This document shows, piece by piece, positions 37,365 to 46,298 of a DNA stretch of 64,000 nucleotides. The position numbers and the translations under genes were made by a program. Numbering within the stretch: the stretch's first letter is position 1; each line of letters begins with the position of its first letter. The DNA comes from Halorubrum aquaticum (GTDB lineage Archaea; Halobacteriota; Halobacteria; Halobacteriales; Haloferacaceae): positions 310,001 to 374,000 of the forward strand of contig NZ_FOPZ01000001.1 of the NCBI RefSeq assembly GCF_900113615.1, written 5' to 3'. The notes under the pieces were generated by a model. That model saw nothing but the letters and a program-made list of their open reading frames with translations. It ran no database searches and was not told the DNA's origin.

Positions 37365-37491
37365 CGTTCCCCGATCACGGGGAGGGCACTTAATTCACCG
37401 ACTTCGACTGCCGAACCTTCCACGGGGGCGGTAGTGCGGCCGTCGCGTCGGCGAGGGCAAGTTCAAAGTCCCTCGGCGACTACCACGTGTC

Positions 37492-37941
37492 ATGGAACTG
37501 GACGACACGGACAGGGCGATCCTTCGGATCCTCCAGGAGGACGCCAGGACCCCGTTCTCGGAGATCGCGCGCCGGATCGACATGTCGAGCGCGACGGTCC
37601 ACGACCGTGTCGGCCGGATGGAGGACGCGGGCGTCATCGAGGGATACCACGCGTCGGTGAACGCCAAGGCGGTCGGATACGGCGTCAGCGCGCTCGTCGG
37701 GCTCCGCGTCGAGCAGGGTCGCGAGGAGGACGCCCTCGAGCGCCTGCGGGAGATCGAGGGCGTCCGGGAGATCCACCTGACCACCGGCGAGTGGGACGTG
37801 ATCCTCCGGGTGGTCGCGGAGGACACCGACCGGCTTCGGGAGCTGATGTTCGACCGGATCGCGAACATGGGCGGCTTCTCGCGGTCACAGACCATGATCA
37901 TCCTCGGGACCGACTACGAGGCCGAGGGACCGCCGGTCTGA
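37492..37941 (+). CDS. Lrp/AsnC family transcriptional regulator
   Basis: 149 aa. The N-terminal HTH ([40 protein letters not shown]) is followed by the RAM/AsnC ligand-binding domain ([39 protein letters not shown]). Such proteins form octamers and respond to amino acids. The target is unknown. A neighbouring tcaaagtc just upstream could serve as its promoter or autoregulatory site. Confidence 0.94.
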   Translation: MELDDTDRAILRILQEDARTPFSEIARRIDMSSATVHDRVGRMEDAGVIEGYHASVNAKAVGYGVSALVGLRVEQGREEDALERLREIEGVREIHLTTGEWDVILRVVAEDTDRLRELMFDRIANMGGFSRSQTMIILGTDYEAEGPPV

Positions 37942-38032
37942 CCGTGCCGCCGGCGTCTCAGTCCGGTACCGGCGGGTCAGCGAGCCGTCCGGTACCGGAA
38001 CCCTCAACTCCGGAACCCTCCGAACCCCTGGT

Positions 38033-39190
38033 ATGAGCGCACGGTTCGAGGATCGGGCGGGGATCTCGGCGGAGCGGGCGTGGGCGGCGGCGGTCGCCGC
38101 GGTCTCCGCGGTCCTCGTCGTCGGGTCCGTCGTCTTCCCGCGGGTCGTCTACGACCGGTTCCTCTGGCGGTACTTCTGGGGACCGGTCGCCGCCGACGGA
38201 CAGGTCGCAGAGTGTGCGGTCCGCCCCGCCGACGGCGGGACGGAGTTGCTGACGAGCGCGGCCGCGTGTACGGACGCGGTCGCGGCGGGAGATGTCGTCG
38301 CGTACCCCGGTTACACCACCGTCTCGACGCTGAGCTACGTCGTCATCCTGCTCGCGATGCTGATCGGGGTCGTCTTCCTCCTCCGTCGGCTCGACATCGC
38401 AACGGAGTTCCGGTTCTTCTACGCGCTGTTCCCGTTCATGCTGTTCGGCGGCGCGCTCCGCACCGTCGAGGACGCCGGGATCGCGGCGATCCGCGCCGGC
38501 GTCGAGCCGCTGATCTCCTTCCCGTTGAGCGCGCTGATCATCAGCCCGTTCATCTACTTCACGGTCTTCGGGGTGACGCTCCTCTGTGTGATCGCGGCGT
38601 ACGCCCTCGAGGACCGGGGGATCGTCGACGACTACGCCCCGCCGCTGTTCGGGGCCGGCGTCGTCGCGCTGACCGCCTCGGTCGGTTACCTGGCGTACCT
38701 CGCGGTCGCCACCGACTACGTGGCCTTCTACCCGCAGGTGGTCGGCCTGATCCTCCTCATCGCGAGCGCGTCGGCGGTGATCACGTGGAAGCTGATCGAG
38801 CGGTTCGAGCCGTCGATCAACCGCGGCACCGGGTTCGTCGGGTTCGTGATCATCTGGGGCCACGCGATCGACGGGGTCGCGAACGTGATCGGGCTCGACT
38901 GGATGCCGGCGCTGACGGGGACCGGGAACCTCTTCCCGAAACACGTCGTCAACGAGCTGGTCGTGGACTGGACCGGTCGATTGCTGCCCGAGTCGGTGCT
39001 CGCGGTCACCGGCGACGCCTGGCCGTTCCTTTTCGTCAAACTCGCCGCGGCCACCTTCGTCGTCTGGGTGTTCAACGGCGAGCTCTACGAGGAGTCGCCG
39101 CGGTACACGCTGTTGCTGCTCATCACCGTGCTCGCCGTCGGGCTCGGTCCCGGGACGCGGGACATGCTGCGGGCGACGTTCGGCGTGTGA
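38033..39190 (+). CDS. DUF63 family membrane protein
   Basis: 385 aa with about eight or nine hydrophobic segments. DUF63 is an archaeal integral membrane family of unknown function. Recognisable stretches are [20 protein letters not shown] and [19 protein letters not shown], which hold conserved polar residues (Arg-Thr-Glu-Asp; His-Asp-Asn) inside the membrane and may be catalytic. No neighbouring gene suggests the role. Confidence 0.88.
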   Translation: MSARFEDRAGISAERAWAAAVAAVSAVLVVGSVVFPRVVYDRFLWRYFWGPVAADGQVAECAVRPADGGTELLTSAAACTDAVAAGDVVAYPGYTTVSTLSYVVILLAMLIGVVFLLRRLDIATEFRFFYALFPFMLFGGALRTVEDAGIAAIRAGVEPLISFPLSALIISPFIYFTVFGVTLLCVIAAYALEDRGIVDDYAPPLFGAGVVALTASVGYLAYLAVATDYVAFYPQVVGLILLIASASAVITWKLIERFEPSINRGTGFVGFVIIWGHAIDGVANVIGLDWMPALTGTGNLFPKHVVNELVVDWTGRLLPESVLAVTGDAWPFLFVKLAAATFVVWVFNGELYEESPRYTLLLLITVLAVGLGPGTRDMLRATFGV

Positions 39191-39241
39191 TCGGACGCGT
39201 TCGGCGTCCGACTGACGCGTGGATCGGACGCCCCCGACGGC

Positions 39242-40114
39242 TCACTCCTGCGGATCGATCCCGTCCAGCTTCCGGACGTCCCGGTCGGCCAGCTCCAGTC
39301 GCGAGGCGGCGACGTTCGACTCGAGGTGTTCGACGCTCGAGGTTCCGGGGATCGGGAGCGTCACGTCCGAGTGATCGAGCAGCCACGCGAGCGCGACCTG
39401 TCGGGGCGTGGTCCCCTCGCCGTGGCCGTCGGCGACGTCCTCCAGAACGCCCGCAGCGCCGTCCTCCTCGACCGCGTACATCGGACCCCACGGGATGAAC
39501 CCGACCCCGTACTCCTCACACGCCCGAAGGACGTCCTCCTCGTCGCGGTTGCCCACGTCGTAGCGGTTCTGGACCGTCGCGATCTCGACGACCTCCCGCG
39601 CGGCCTCCAACTGTTCGACGGAGACGTTCGAGAGGCCGACGCGGTCGATCTGGCCGGCGTCCTTCATCTCGGCGAAGGCGTGGACGGACTCCTCGAAGTC
39701 GGCGTCCGGATCCGGTCGATGGAGCTGATACAGGTCGATCGAATCGGTCCGGAGGCGATCGAGGCTACACAGGACCTGGTTCCTGAGGAAGTCCGGGTCA
39801 CCGTGGGGGATCCAGTCGCCGTCGCGGTTCCGGAGCAGTCCGGCCTTCGAGGCGACCACGACGTCGTCGTCCGCGTCGAGTTCCTCGCCGATCAGGCGCT
39901 CGCTGACGCCCGGTCCGTAGGAGTCGGCGGTGTCGACGAAGTCGACGCCGAGGTCGACCGCCCGGCGCAGGACCGATCTCGCCGCCCGCTCGTCCTCCGG
40001 AGTCCCGACGATGTCCTCGCCGGTGAGCCGCATCGCTCCGAATCCAAACCTGGCGACCGAGAGCCCGTCACCGAGGTCGAACGTGTCGTCCGGATCGACG
40101 TGTTCCGTGGTCAT
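39242..40114 (-). CDS. Aldo/keto reductase
   Basis: 290 aa from the ATG at 40114. The TIM-barrel AKR residues are visible: DTADSYGPG (Asp and catalytic Tyr), VVASKAGL (Lys) and DLYQLHRPD (His), with the C-terminal NADPH site PIPGTSSVEHLESNV. It resembles the YakC/Tas group of AKRs acting on small aldehydes or ketones. It is divergent from the C45 peptidase-like gene. Confidence 0.93.
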   Translation of the reverse strand: MTTEHVDPDDTFDLGDGLSVARFGFGAMRLTGEDIVGTPEDERAARSVLRRAVDLGVDFVDTADSYGPGVSERLIGEELDADDDVVVASKAGLLRNRDGDWIPHGDPDFLRNQVLCSLDRLRTDSIDLYQLHRPDPDADFEESVHAFAEMKDAGQIDRVGLSNVSVEQLEAAREVVEIATVQNRYDVGNRDEEDVLRACEEYGVGFIPWGPMYAVEEDGAAGVLEDVADGHGEGTTPRQVALAWLLDHSDVTLPIPGTSSVEHLESNVAASRLELADRDVRKLDGIDPQE

Positions 40115-40237
40115 ACGGACGCGTCGTCCGCCAGCGACAAAGCCGTGGGGGTCGCCGGCACCTCCGTGGAAGGTCGGCGGCCCCGAACGGGCTTCCCCCA
40201 CTCGAAGGTTTATCATACAGGGGAACGCACTCCGACC

Positions 40238-41401
40238 ATGACCGAATTCGAGCGCGTGGTGTTGTCTGGCACGCCGCGCGAGCGCGGGATCGAACACGGC
40301 GAGCGGTTCGCCGAGGAGGTCGCCGCCAACGTCGAGACGTATCGCGAGCGGTTCTCCCACGAGGGCGTCGACGTCGATGCGATGCGCAACCACGCCGCCG
40401 AGTACGTCGAGTATATCGAGCGCGAGAGCCCCGAGTACGCCGCGGAGATGCGCGGGATCGCCGAGGGAAGCGGCGTCCCCCTCGTCGACGTGACGATGCT
40501 CAACGTCCGGTGGGAGGTGATCTATCCGGCGTGGAAGGCACAGACGGAGAAGGAGAACGAGGCGGCCACGACCGGGACCGTGGCGGAACCCGAACCGCCG
40601 GTCGACGGCTGTACCAGCTTCGGAGTGATGCCGTCGGCGACCGCGGACGGGACGACCTACATGGGCCAGAACTGGGACTGGCTCGCCCCGATCGAGGACA
40701 CGCTCTTCCTGATGGAGCTGCGCCGAGACGACGCGCCGGACGTGCTGGCGATGACGGAGGCGGGCATCGTCGGCGGGAAGATCGGCGTGAACGAACACGG
40801 CATCGGGATCGCGGTCAACGGTCTGATCTCCGCCGACGACGGAAGCGAGGGGTTCCGCAAACCCTACCACGTCCGGTTCCGCGAGGTGCTCGACGCCGAC
40901 CGGTACGACGACGCGCTCCGGCCGATACTGGAGACCGACCGCGTCTGCTCCGCGAACGTCCTCGTCGGCCACGCCGACGGCGAACTGATCGACCTCGAGG
41001 CCGCCCCCGAACTCGTCAACCCGATCCATCCCGACGAGGGCGTCCTCACTCACTCGAACCACTTCGAGACCGACGCGGTCGAGAGCGTCAACGAGCGCCG
41101 CGGCCCGAGCACGCTCTACCGCGCCGAGCGTCTCCGACGGCTGCTCGCCGCGGAAGCCGCCGAGAACGTCGCTGCGGGCGACGACTCGACGGAACGCGGG
41201 ATCGATTCCGAGGCGATCCGGGACTCCCTCCGGGACCACTTCGGCCGGCCGTCGAGCATCTGTAGCCACGTCGACGAGTCGCTCCCCGAGGTCGAACACG
41301 GACAGACCAACGCCAGCCTCGTCATCGACCTTCAGGAACGTCGGATACTCGGACAGCGCGGACCGCCCTGCGAGGGCGAGTACCACGAGTACGCGCTGTA
41401 A
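40238..41401 (+). CDS. C45 family autoproteolytic acyltransferase/hydrolase-like protein
   Basis: 387 aa. A TATA-like gtttatcat 27 bp before the ATG makes it leaderless. The family of acyl-CoA:6-aminopenicillanate acyltransferases (MEROPS C45, Ntn fold) self-cleaves before a catalytic Cys; here the candidate is the Cys in VDGCTSFGVMP (about 128). Also matching are GQNWDW, MTEAGIVGGKIGVNEHGIGI, THSNHFE and SICSHVD. The insert before the Cys (about 98-124, Glu/Ala-rich) would be the cleaved linker region. The substrate is unknown, probably an amide. Confidence 0.88.
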   Translation: MTEFERVVLSGTPRERGIEHGERFAEEVAANVETYRERFSHEGVDVDAMRNHAAEYVEYIERESPEYAAEMRGIAEGSGVPLVDVTMLNVRWEVIYPAWKAQTEKENEAATTGTVAEPEPPVDGCTSFGVMPSATADGTTYMGQNWDWLAPIEDTLFLMELRRDDAPDVLAMTEAGIVGGKIGVNEHGIGIAVNGLISADDGSEGFRKPYHVRFREVLDADRYDDALRPILETDRVCSANVLVGHADGELIDLEAAPELVNPIHPDEGVLTHSNHFETDAVESVNERRGPSTLYRAERLRRLLAAEAAENVAAGDDSTERGIDSEAIRDSLRDHFGRPSSICSHVDESLPEVEHGQTNASLVIDLQERRILGQRGPPCEGEYHEYAL

Positions 41402-41425
41402 CGTCCCGAAGTGGGTTCCGAACGT

Positions 41426-42220
41426 TCACAGGTCGATTGAGTCGCCGCGGTCGGCGACGCGGAACCCCGCCGACTCCAGCCGCTCACGCGCGTCCGATCC
41501 CGGATCGAGGAGGGGATTCGTGTGGTTCAGATGGGTGAACAGGACCTCGGTGTCGGCGTCCGCGAGGGCGTCCATCGAGGACCGAACCGTCGGATGCGGA
41601 ACGTCATCGACGCGGTCGATCTCGTCCCGACTCCAGAAGGTCCCGTCGACGAGGGCCACGTCGACGTCGCGGATCAGGGACTCGGCACGTTCCGTCAGGG
41701 AGTCGACGTCGCTCACGTAGAGAAGCGATCGGTTCGGGCCGTCGATCCGATACGCCAGCGTTCCGGTCGGAAGCGTCTCGCGGTGGTCGACGCGGAACGG
41801 CGTGACCGAAGTCTCGGTAAGGGGAACGGCGGAGTCCTCGTCGATCGACCGCAGGTCGACGTTCCCGTCCTCGACGAGCGAGTACAGCGGTTCGTTCTCC
41901 CTGATCACGTCGCCGAGGCCGGGCGTCGCGTAGACCGGAAGCTCGTCCGCGTCGACCGACTCCCGTCCGAAGTACAGGAGTCCGGTGAGATGCCCGAGGT
42001 GGGCGTGCGTCAGGAACGCGCCGTCGGGGACATCGGCGAGTTGAAAGCGAACGTCGGGCGTCGCGTCGAACAGGTACCGACCGCCGTCCTCCAATCGGAT
42101 CGCGCTCGCGTATCGCGTCCGTCCGGGGGCCTCGCGTGCGGCCTCACAGTTGCCACACCGGCATCCGAGGTGCGGAACGCCGGCGTCCTGGGCGGTTCCG
42201 AGGATCTCGACGGTACTCAC
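41426..42220 (-). CDS. MBL-fold metallo-hydrolase, PqqB/PhnP-like
   Basis: 264 aa. It begins like PqqB (VEILGTAQDAGVPHLGC) and has an N-terminal cysteine set (GCRCGNCEAARE) that in PqqB/PhnP relatives binds a structural zinc. The active-site region THAHLGHLTGL stands in for the usual HxHxDH, with Leu-Gly in place of the second half, a PqqB-group feature. Other conserved pieces are VDHRETLPTGTLAYRI, YVSDVDS and HLNHTNPLLD. No other PQQ genes are nearby, so the substrate is unclear. Confidence 0.85.
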   Translation of the reverse strand: MSTVEILGTAQDAGVPHLGCRCGNCEAAREAPGRTRYASAIRLEDGGRYLFDATPDVRFQLADVPDGAFLTHAHLGHLTGLLYFGRESVDADELPVYATPGLGDVIRENEPLYSLVEDGNVDLRSIDEDSAVPLTETSVTPFRVDHRETLPTGTLAYRIDGPNRSLLYVSDVDSLTERAESLIRDVDVALVDGTFWSRDEIDRVDDVPHPTVRSSMDALADADTEVLFTHLNHTNPLLDPGSDARERLESAGFRVADRGDSIDL

Positions 42221-42392
42221 GGGATCCGCATGCGGGCCGTCGGCGTATCAAGATGGTGGTGTGAGACCGACATCCCGGACGCTCCTCCGGCGTCGTGTTC
42301 GACGGGTAGCGGACTCATGTTTCGGGTATCTCGAGGGGTCCATCGACGACTCGGACCCCAAAGCGTATGTCTCACACGTGAGTGAAGTTCCC

Positions 42393-42773
42393 ATGGTACG
42401 ACACGTCACGACGGATGCGGGCTACGACAGCGACTTCCCCTTCTCACAGGGCGTGATCCACGGGGACACCGTCTACACGGCCGGCCAGATCCCGAAGGAC
42501 CCCGAGACTCGGGAAGTGATCGGCGAGACGATCGAAGAACAGACCCGCCAGACGTTCGACAACCTCGAGGCCGTCCTCGAGGCGGCCGGGACCTCCCTCG
42601 AGAACGTCGTGAAAACCACGGCGTTTCTGACCGACATGGACGACATCGAGGGATTCAACCGGGTGTACCGCGACCGGGTGCCCGAGCCCTACCCCGGACG
42701 GAGCACCGTCGAGGTCGCCGCGCTCGCGATCGACATCACGGTGGAGATCGAGATGGTGGCCGCCATCGAGTGA
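42393..42773 (+). CDS. RidA family (Rid) reactive intermediate deaminase
   Basis: 126 aa from the ATG at 42393. It deaminates reactive enamine/imine intermediates from PLP enzymes. Signature residues are PFSQGVIHGDTVYTAGQIP, NLEAVLEAAGTSLENVVKTT and YRDRVPEPYPGRSTVEVAAL, in which the Arg of PGRST is the catalytic carboxylate binder. It marks the last ordinary chromosomal gene before the accessory region. Confidence 0.94.
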   Translation: MVRHVTTDAGYDSDFPFSQGVIHGDTVYTAGQIPKDPETREVIGETIEEQTRQTFDNLEAVLEAAGTSLENVVKTTAFLTDMDDIEGFNRVYRDRVPEPYPGRSTVEVAALAIDITVEIEMVAAIE

Positions 42774-43324
42774 GTCGATCGAAGGCGTTGGCACCGGGCC
42801 CGTGGACCTCGCCGTCCTCGTTCATCCCGTGACACGCCGGAATCGGTCGGCAGTCCGTAGGCGTTCGAGAGCGGTTCCGGAGCCGTCCACTCGAGCCTCA
42901 TCCACGATCGACTCGTCGGCTCGTCAGTGTCCGTCCACGGCAGCGAGCCGACGCTTGGTGCCGTGTTCGGTTCCGTCTCCCCCTCGAAAGCTCGCCACCC
43001 GTGAAACCATCAGTGCGCCTGTTCGACCGCTTGTAGCCGTCGATGATCCGAGCGAAGTTCGCCGGCGGCCGGATTCGGGCTCCGCCACGGCGACCACTCG
43101 AATCCCATCCAGTCGGCGGCGTAGTAGTCGGATTCGTTGAGCGTCGTCACGTAGTGAGGTTTTGTCCGGCGAGCCGTATTTAGTGTTGGCCGTCCCATCG
43201 ACAGTCTCGATCTGCTCACGGGCTTCCGTGTTTTCCGTTCGAACGTCGCCATCTGAATGGTCATGCCGTTCGCTTGACTCGACCAGAAGTATCAATTCAC
43301 AAGCCAGACACTGTCCTGAGAAAG
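42774..43324. other. Gene-poor junction at left edge of the accessory region
   Basis: About 550 bp with no convincing full gene. A minus-strand open frame at 43010-43264 (84 aa, with DYYAADWMGFEWSPWRSPNP) has plausible aromatic-rich protein texture and could be the tail of a lost gene, but it has no recognisable family. This is probably the left boundary of the accessory segment. I found no copy of the tRNA-Lys end here. Confidence 0.4.
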
Positions 43325-44137
43325 ATGGACGAAACGACCGCTCGGAAGCTGCTCTCAGAGATCGACGAACCGACGCAGCCGGCGCTACAAGAGCTACAGG
43401 AGACGGCTATCGACAGTGTTGAGACGGTCCTGTCGGACGCCGGCTTTCCGATTCGGGAAGAGGTCTGTCGCCGGCTCTCCTACACGTATTACTACGACTG
43501 GGAAACTGACGACCCGGACATCGTCCTCCTCGTACAGGATCCGGGAAACCTCCACGAACGCCACCTGTCGGAACTACGTCCTCACAACCCGCTTGCGGGC
43601 GAATGTTCTCCTCGCGAACAGATCGGCGTCTACCGCGAGTTCGGGAAGAGCTGGCTGACCGGGCGAAACGCCGATTTCACGGAGCGCTTTTTCGAGACGC
43701 TCGCTAGTCACGGACTCATCTCACTCCCGAACGGCTGGCATCACTACGTCGCGTCCGGAGACTTTTATCGAGACTTCTATCTCGGCGACGTCGTGAAGTA
43801 TCGCGTCGACGGATTCGGCACTGCTGCCGAGCGTGCCTCGTATCAGAGTTTGCTCGAACGTGAACTCCGAGCGTTGGACCCGGAACTAGTGATCACTTTC
43901 GGCGGCAACGCGTGGCCGGCGCTACGACGATCTACCACACCCGTACCCGTGGTAGATACGAATGCTGACCCCGACAGCATCATGTCCATTCACGGAACGC
44001 TCCACCAGATTTCCAAGCCGATCGACGCCCACGTACTTCCGTTAGCTCACATGAGTGGCCAAGTCTGGTGGCGGTTCCCTCCCGACGAGTACATTTCTCG
44101 ACTTAGTGAGGCTCTCGAAGTGTTCGAACGCCGGTAG
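43325..44137 (+). CDS. Uracil-DNA-glycosylase-superfamily-like protein
   Basis: 270 aa from the ATG at 43325. The fold markers are those of the UDG superfamily: motif 1-like DIVLLVQDPGNLHERH, a central PNGWHHY, LDPELVITFGGNAWPALR at the usual LxPkvivalG position, and motif 2-like LAHMSGQVWWRFPP, where UDGs have HPS and the DNA-intercalating loop. I do not recognise the exact subfamily, and the catalytic Asp/Asn is not certain. It has lower GC than neighbours and stands alone, consistent with horizontal gain, possibly a defence or repair cargo gene. Confidence 0.6.
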   Translation: MDETTARKLLSEIDEPTQPALQELQETAIDSVETVLSDAGFPIREEVCRRLSYTYYYDWETDDPDIVLLVQDPGNLHERHLSELRPHNPLAGECSPREQIGVYREFGKSWLTGRNADFTERFFETLASHGLISLPNGWHHYVASGDFYRDFYLGDVVKYRVDGFGTAAERASYQSLLERELRALDPELVITFGGNAWPALRRSTTPVPVVDTNADPDSIMSIHGTLHQISKPIDAHVLPLAHMSGQVWWRFPPDEYISRLSEALEVFERR

Positions 44138-44326
44138 CGAGAACTGACGGAGCGATTACCAACGCTGGGTCACACCGACACGAGCGACCACGCGCCGCCG
44201 CCGCGTGCCGTACGCACCGGGAGTGACCCCCCTATCTATACGTGTGCGTATCTGTCGTCGCCGCGATCGCGCCCCCGTCGAAAGACGTTCGAACCCGAGT
44301 CTGTTCGAAGGGCTGAGCGACGGAGT

Positions 44327-44662
44327 TCAGTTCCACTCATTCACGTTCACGACCGGCGGCAGATCAGTCGGCTCCGGTACCCACTCGATCACCTCCGCGA
44401 CGCAGTCGGCGATCGCGTAGGTATCCATCGTGTCATCGGCGTAGTAGAGGACCGGAACGTTCCCTCGTGTCTCCTTGTCGAGAAAATCAGTGTCGTGGGT
44501 GAGTACGAGGTAGCCACCCTCACGAGCGAACGTCGCGATCGAGTCGTCGTCGACTCCCTCGGAAAGTGCCTCATGGACGTGTTCGGCAGCGATCCCCTTC
44601 CCGCGGAGCGCCTCCGCGACTCGCGGACTCGTGTTCTCGTCGACGAGGACTCGGTACTCCAT
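44327..44662 (-). CDS. DUF5615 PIN-like toxin candidate
   Basis: 111 aa from the ATG at 44662. It has the PIN-like DUF5615 pattern: an early VLVDENTSPRVAEALR (acidic pair), DDDSIATFAREGGYLVLTHD and the adjacent TDFLDKETRG carrying the remaining acidic residues. Such proteins are predicted RNases. It starts 4 bp after the stop of the DUF433 partner, the standard layout of this toxin-antitoxin-like pair. Confidence 0.88.
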   Translation of the reverse strand: MEYRVLVDENTSPRVAEALRGKGIAAEHVHEALSEGVDDDSIATFAREGGYLVLTHDTDFLDKETRGNVPVLYYADDTMDTYAIADCVAEVIEWVPEPTDLPPVVNVNEWN

Positions 44663-44666
44663 CCGG

Positions 44667-44963
44667 TTACGCACTGTCGTCGTCTTTCAGTTCCGACAGC
44701 GACACCGCGCCCGCCTCCCGTGCCGCAGCCTCGCGTTCCGCCCGCCGGCGCTCGACCGCCGCCATCTCGTCGGGATGGCTGTGGTAGTACTGGAGCGCGC
44801 CGTACACGTCCGCCACGTCGAGCTCGAGCTGGTCGGCCACCTCCTCGGCTGACTTCCCGGCCCCCTCGACGAGCCCCTGAATCCGCCGGACGGTCACGCG
44901 CCGCCCCTCGATATGCGGCTCGTCGTGAACCTCGGTCACGATCCGAACCGACGACTGTGCCAT
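44667..44963 (-). CDS. DUF433 antitoxin candidate
   Basis: 98 aa from the ATG at 44963. The DUF433 domain is a short wHTH: EPHIEGRRVTVRRIQGLVEG, then KSAEEVADQLELDVADVYGA and LQYYHSHPDEM. A charged C-terminal tail (VERRRAEREAAAREAGAV) probably binds the partner DUF5615 protein and blocks it. This is VapBC-like pairing, by known association of the two families. Confidence 0.88.
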   Translation of the reverse strand: MAQSSVRIVTEVHDEPHIEGRRVTVRRIQGLVEGAGKSAEEVADQLELDVADVYGALQYYHSHPDEMAAVERRRAEREAAAREAGAVSLSELKDDDSA

Positions 44964-45155
44964 ACCCGCGAGTATCACCTGAGGCGGCATAAAACATCGC
45001 TCCACGGTTCTCCACCCGTTCCGATCAACCTCGGTCTGATCCGAGCCGATCGCGCACCTCACCCGATTCGAGCGCCCGCTCACCGCTCTGCCGCGTGATC
45101 ATCGAACCTCCGGGGAGCGATCTCACTTCCGATCAAAGACTCAAAAATCAAGTTT

Positions 45156-45238
45156 ATTGTCGTGTTTGTGAATGAGAATACATCGAATAAACACATTAAC
45201 CCCGTATTTTCAAGTTCGGTCGTGACAACGTGTAGTCG
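45156..45238 (+). promoter_or_regulatory. Duplicated upstream region, copy 1 (AbrB-like gene 1)
   Basis: From attgtcgtgtttgt at 45156 to the ATG is exactly 83 bp. The same motif lies exactly 83 bp before the second AbrB-like gene. Between them both copies keep a block of the type acccCGTgTcTTCAAGTT, whose TCAAGTT stretch is centred about 27 bp before the ATG and could be the TATA element. The whole control region was duplicated with the gene. Confidence 0.75.
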
Positions 45239-45496
45239 ATGTCGAGCGAGATTCGGAAGTTGCGAGATCTCGGCAACGGAAGCGGCGGGGTCACCATCCC
45301 TCGCGACACGCTCCGGAACTGGGGTCTCATCGATGACGACGACGAGTTGACCGACGCACACCTCCACATCCACGAGTCCGACGACGCCATCGAGGTCAGG
45401 CCGATCGGTCCGACTCCTGGAGGTTCCGACGACGACTCCTCGAAACCGAAGCGATCGACCGGCCGCTCGATCCCCGCCTCGAAGGCCGACCTGTAG
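45239..45496 (+). CDS. AbrB/SpoVT-like DNA-binding protein, copy 1
   Basis: 85 aa. The N-terminus is a swapped-hairpin AbrB fold (SSEIRKLRDLGNGSGGVTIP, RDTLRNWGLIDDDDELT). A variable acidic linker is followed by the invariant tail KRSTGRSIPASKADL. AbrB-like proteins dimerise and bind DNA, often as antitoxins or regulators. No toxin gene is adjacent, so it may be an orphan regulator. It is tandemly duplicated with the next gene. Confidence 0.82.
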   Translation: MSSEIRKLRDLGNGSGGVTIPRDTLRNWGLIDDDDELTDAHLHIHESDDAIEVRPIGPTPGGSDDDSSKPKRSTGRSIPASKADL

Positions 45497-45565
45497 CGAG
45501 CACGCCTCCCCTTTTACGACTGGTTGAACCCGTATTACCGATCGCACGACCAGAAAATCACTGCT

Positions 45566-45648
45566 ATTGTCGTGTTTGTTCGCCTGAATAGGTCTAAAAA
45601 GTACATTTACCCCGTGTCTTCAAGTTATACCGTGACGACGTGTACACG
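45566..45648 (+). promoter_or_regulatory. Duplicated upstream region, copy 2 (AbrB-like gene 2)
   Basis: The motif attgtcgtgtttgt recurs at 45566, 83 bp before the ATG at 45649, as in copy 1 (offset 410 bp). Conservation is best in the last 45 bp, including the TCAAGTT stretch and CGTGACgACGTGTA directly before the start codon. The part between is more diverged. Confidence 0.75.
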
Positions 45649-45903
45649 ATGCCCGGAGAGATCCGAAAGCTGAACGATCAGGGAAACGGAAGCGGCAGCA
45701 TCGTCATCCCGAAAGACGCCCTCCGCGAGTGGGGATTGGTCGACGAGGACGATGGCAGCGTGATGAGCGCGCACCTACACGTTACCACCTCAGACGACGG
45801 CGTCGTCATGCTCCAGCCGCTCGGCGAGATGGATCCCACGAACGACTCGCCGTCGAAGCGATCGACCGGCCGCTCGATTCCCGCCTCGAAGGCCGATCTG
45901 TAG
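45649..45903 (+). CDS. AbrB/SpoVT-like DNA-binding protein, copy 2
   Basis: 84 aa from the ATG at 45649, chosen by alignment with copy 1; an in-frame GTG three codons earlier is possible. The fold is the same (GEIRKLNDQGNGSGSIVIPK, ALREWGLVDEDDGSVM). The middle differs (DGVVMLQPLGEMDP) but the tail KRSTGRSIPASKADL is identical to copy 1. That pattern suggests the tail is the functional interaction surface. Confidence 0.82.
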   Translation: MPGEIRKLNDQGNGSGSIVIPKDALREWGLVDEDDGSVMSAHLHVTTSDDGVVMLQPLGEMDPTNDSPSKRSTGRSIPASKADL

Positions 45904-46298
45904 TTCCGCTCGTTTTCTCTCGTCGATCCGTTCGCTGACCGGTCACCCGAACTGTCCTCGACATCGAGTAGTTCGCTCGCTTCAGCCGATCGACGAGCGA
46001 GCTCGTCGTCGTCACCGTTTCACGGTGGTTCGTAACGTGAGGGGGTCCCCCCCTATGATTTCACTTCCCCACCCGCGCGTGCGTAAGCGTCACGACCGCG
46101 AGAGAGATCGGCATCTTGAGCGAGCGGTCGTCAGATTCCGAAAAACGGCCTTGTTGAAATCCTCGCCCGGTGGTAGGTTTCTGCGGGCGTGCTGAATACA
46201 GAGCGCATAATCAGCACAGAATAAGCTACAAATAGAACAGGTAGAATCGGTCAGTATAGAGCTTATAGTCACATGATTCAGGAGTAGCAAAGCTCAAC
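45904..46298. other. Gene-free stretch between AbrB pair and RNase HI remnant
   Basis: About 395 bp without a convincing gene. It holds a C-rich/TATA-like block near 46045-46085 (loosely like blocks at 48494 and 48649), and a segment near 46150-46230 whose tail (gctgaatacagagcgcat) looks like non-coding or insertion-sequence-derived DNA. I cannot identify a terminal inverted repeat or a transposase. Confidence 0.4.

Noticed and set aside
43010-43264. 84-codon minus-strand frame near the left boundary
   Set aside because: The second half looks protein-like but there is no family, promoter or partner; kept only as a note in the gene-poor region.
45060-45090. Short tRNA T-arm-like sequence (gattcgagcgccc)
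   Set aside because: No cloverleaf can be built around it and no anticodon arm is present.
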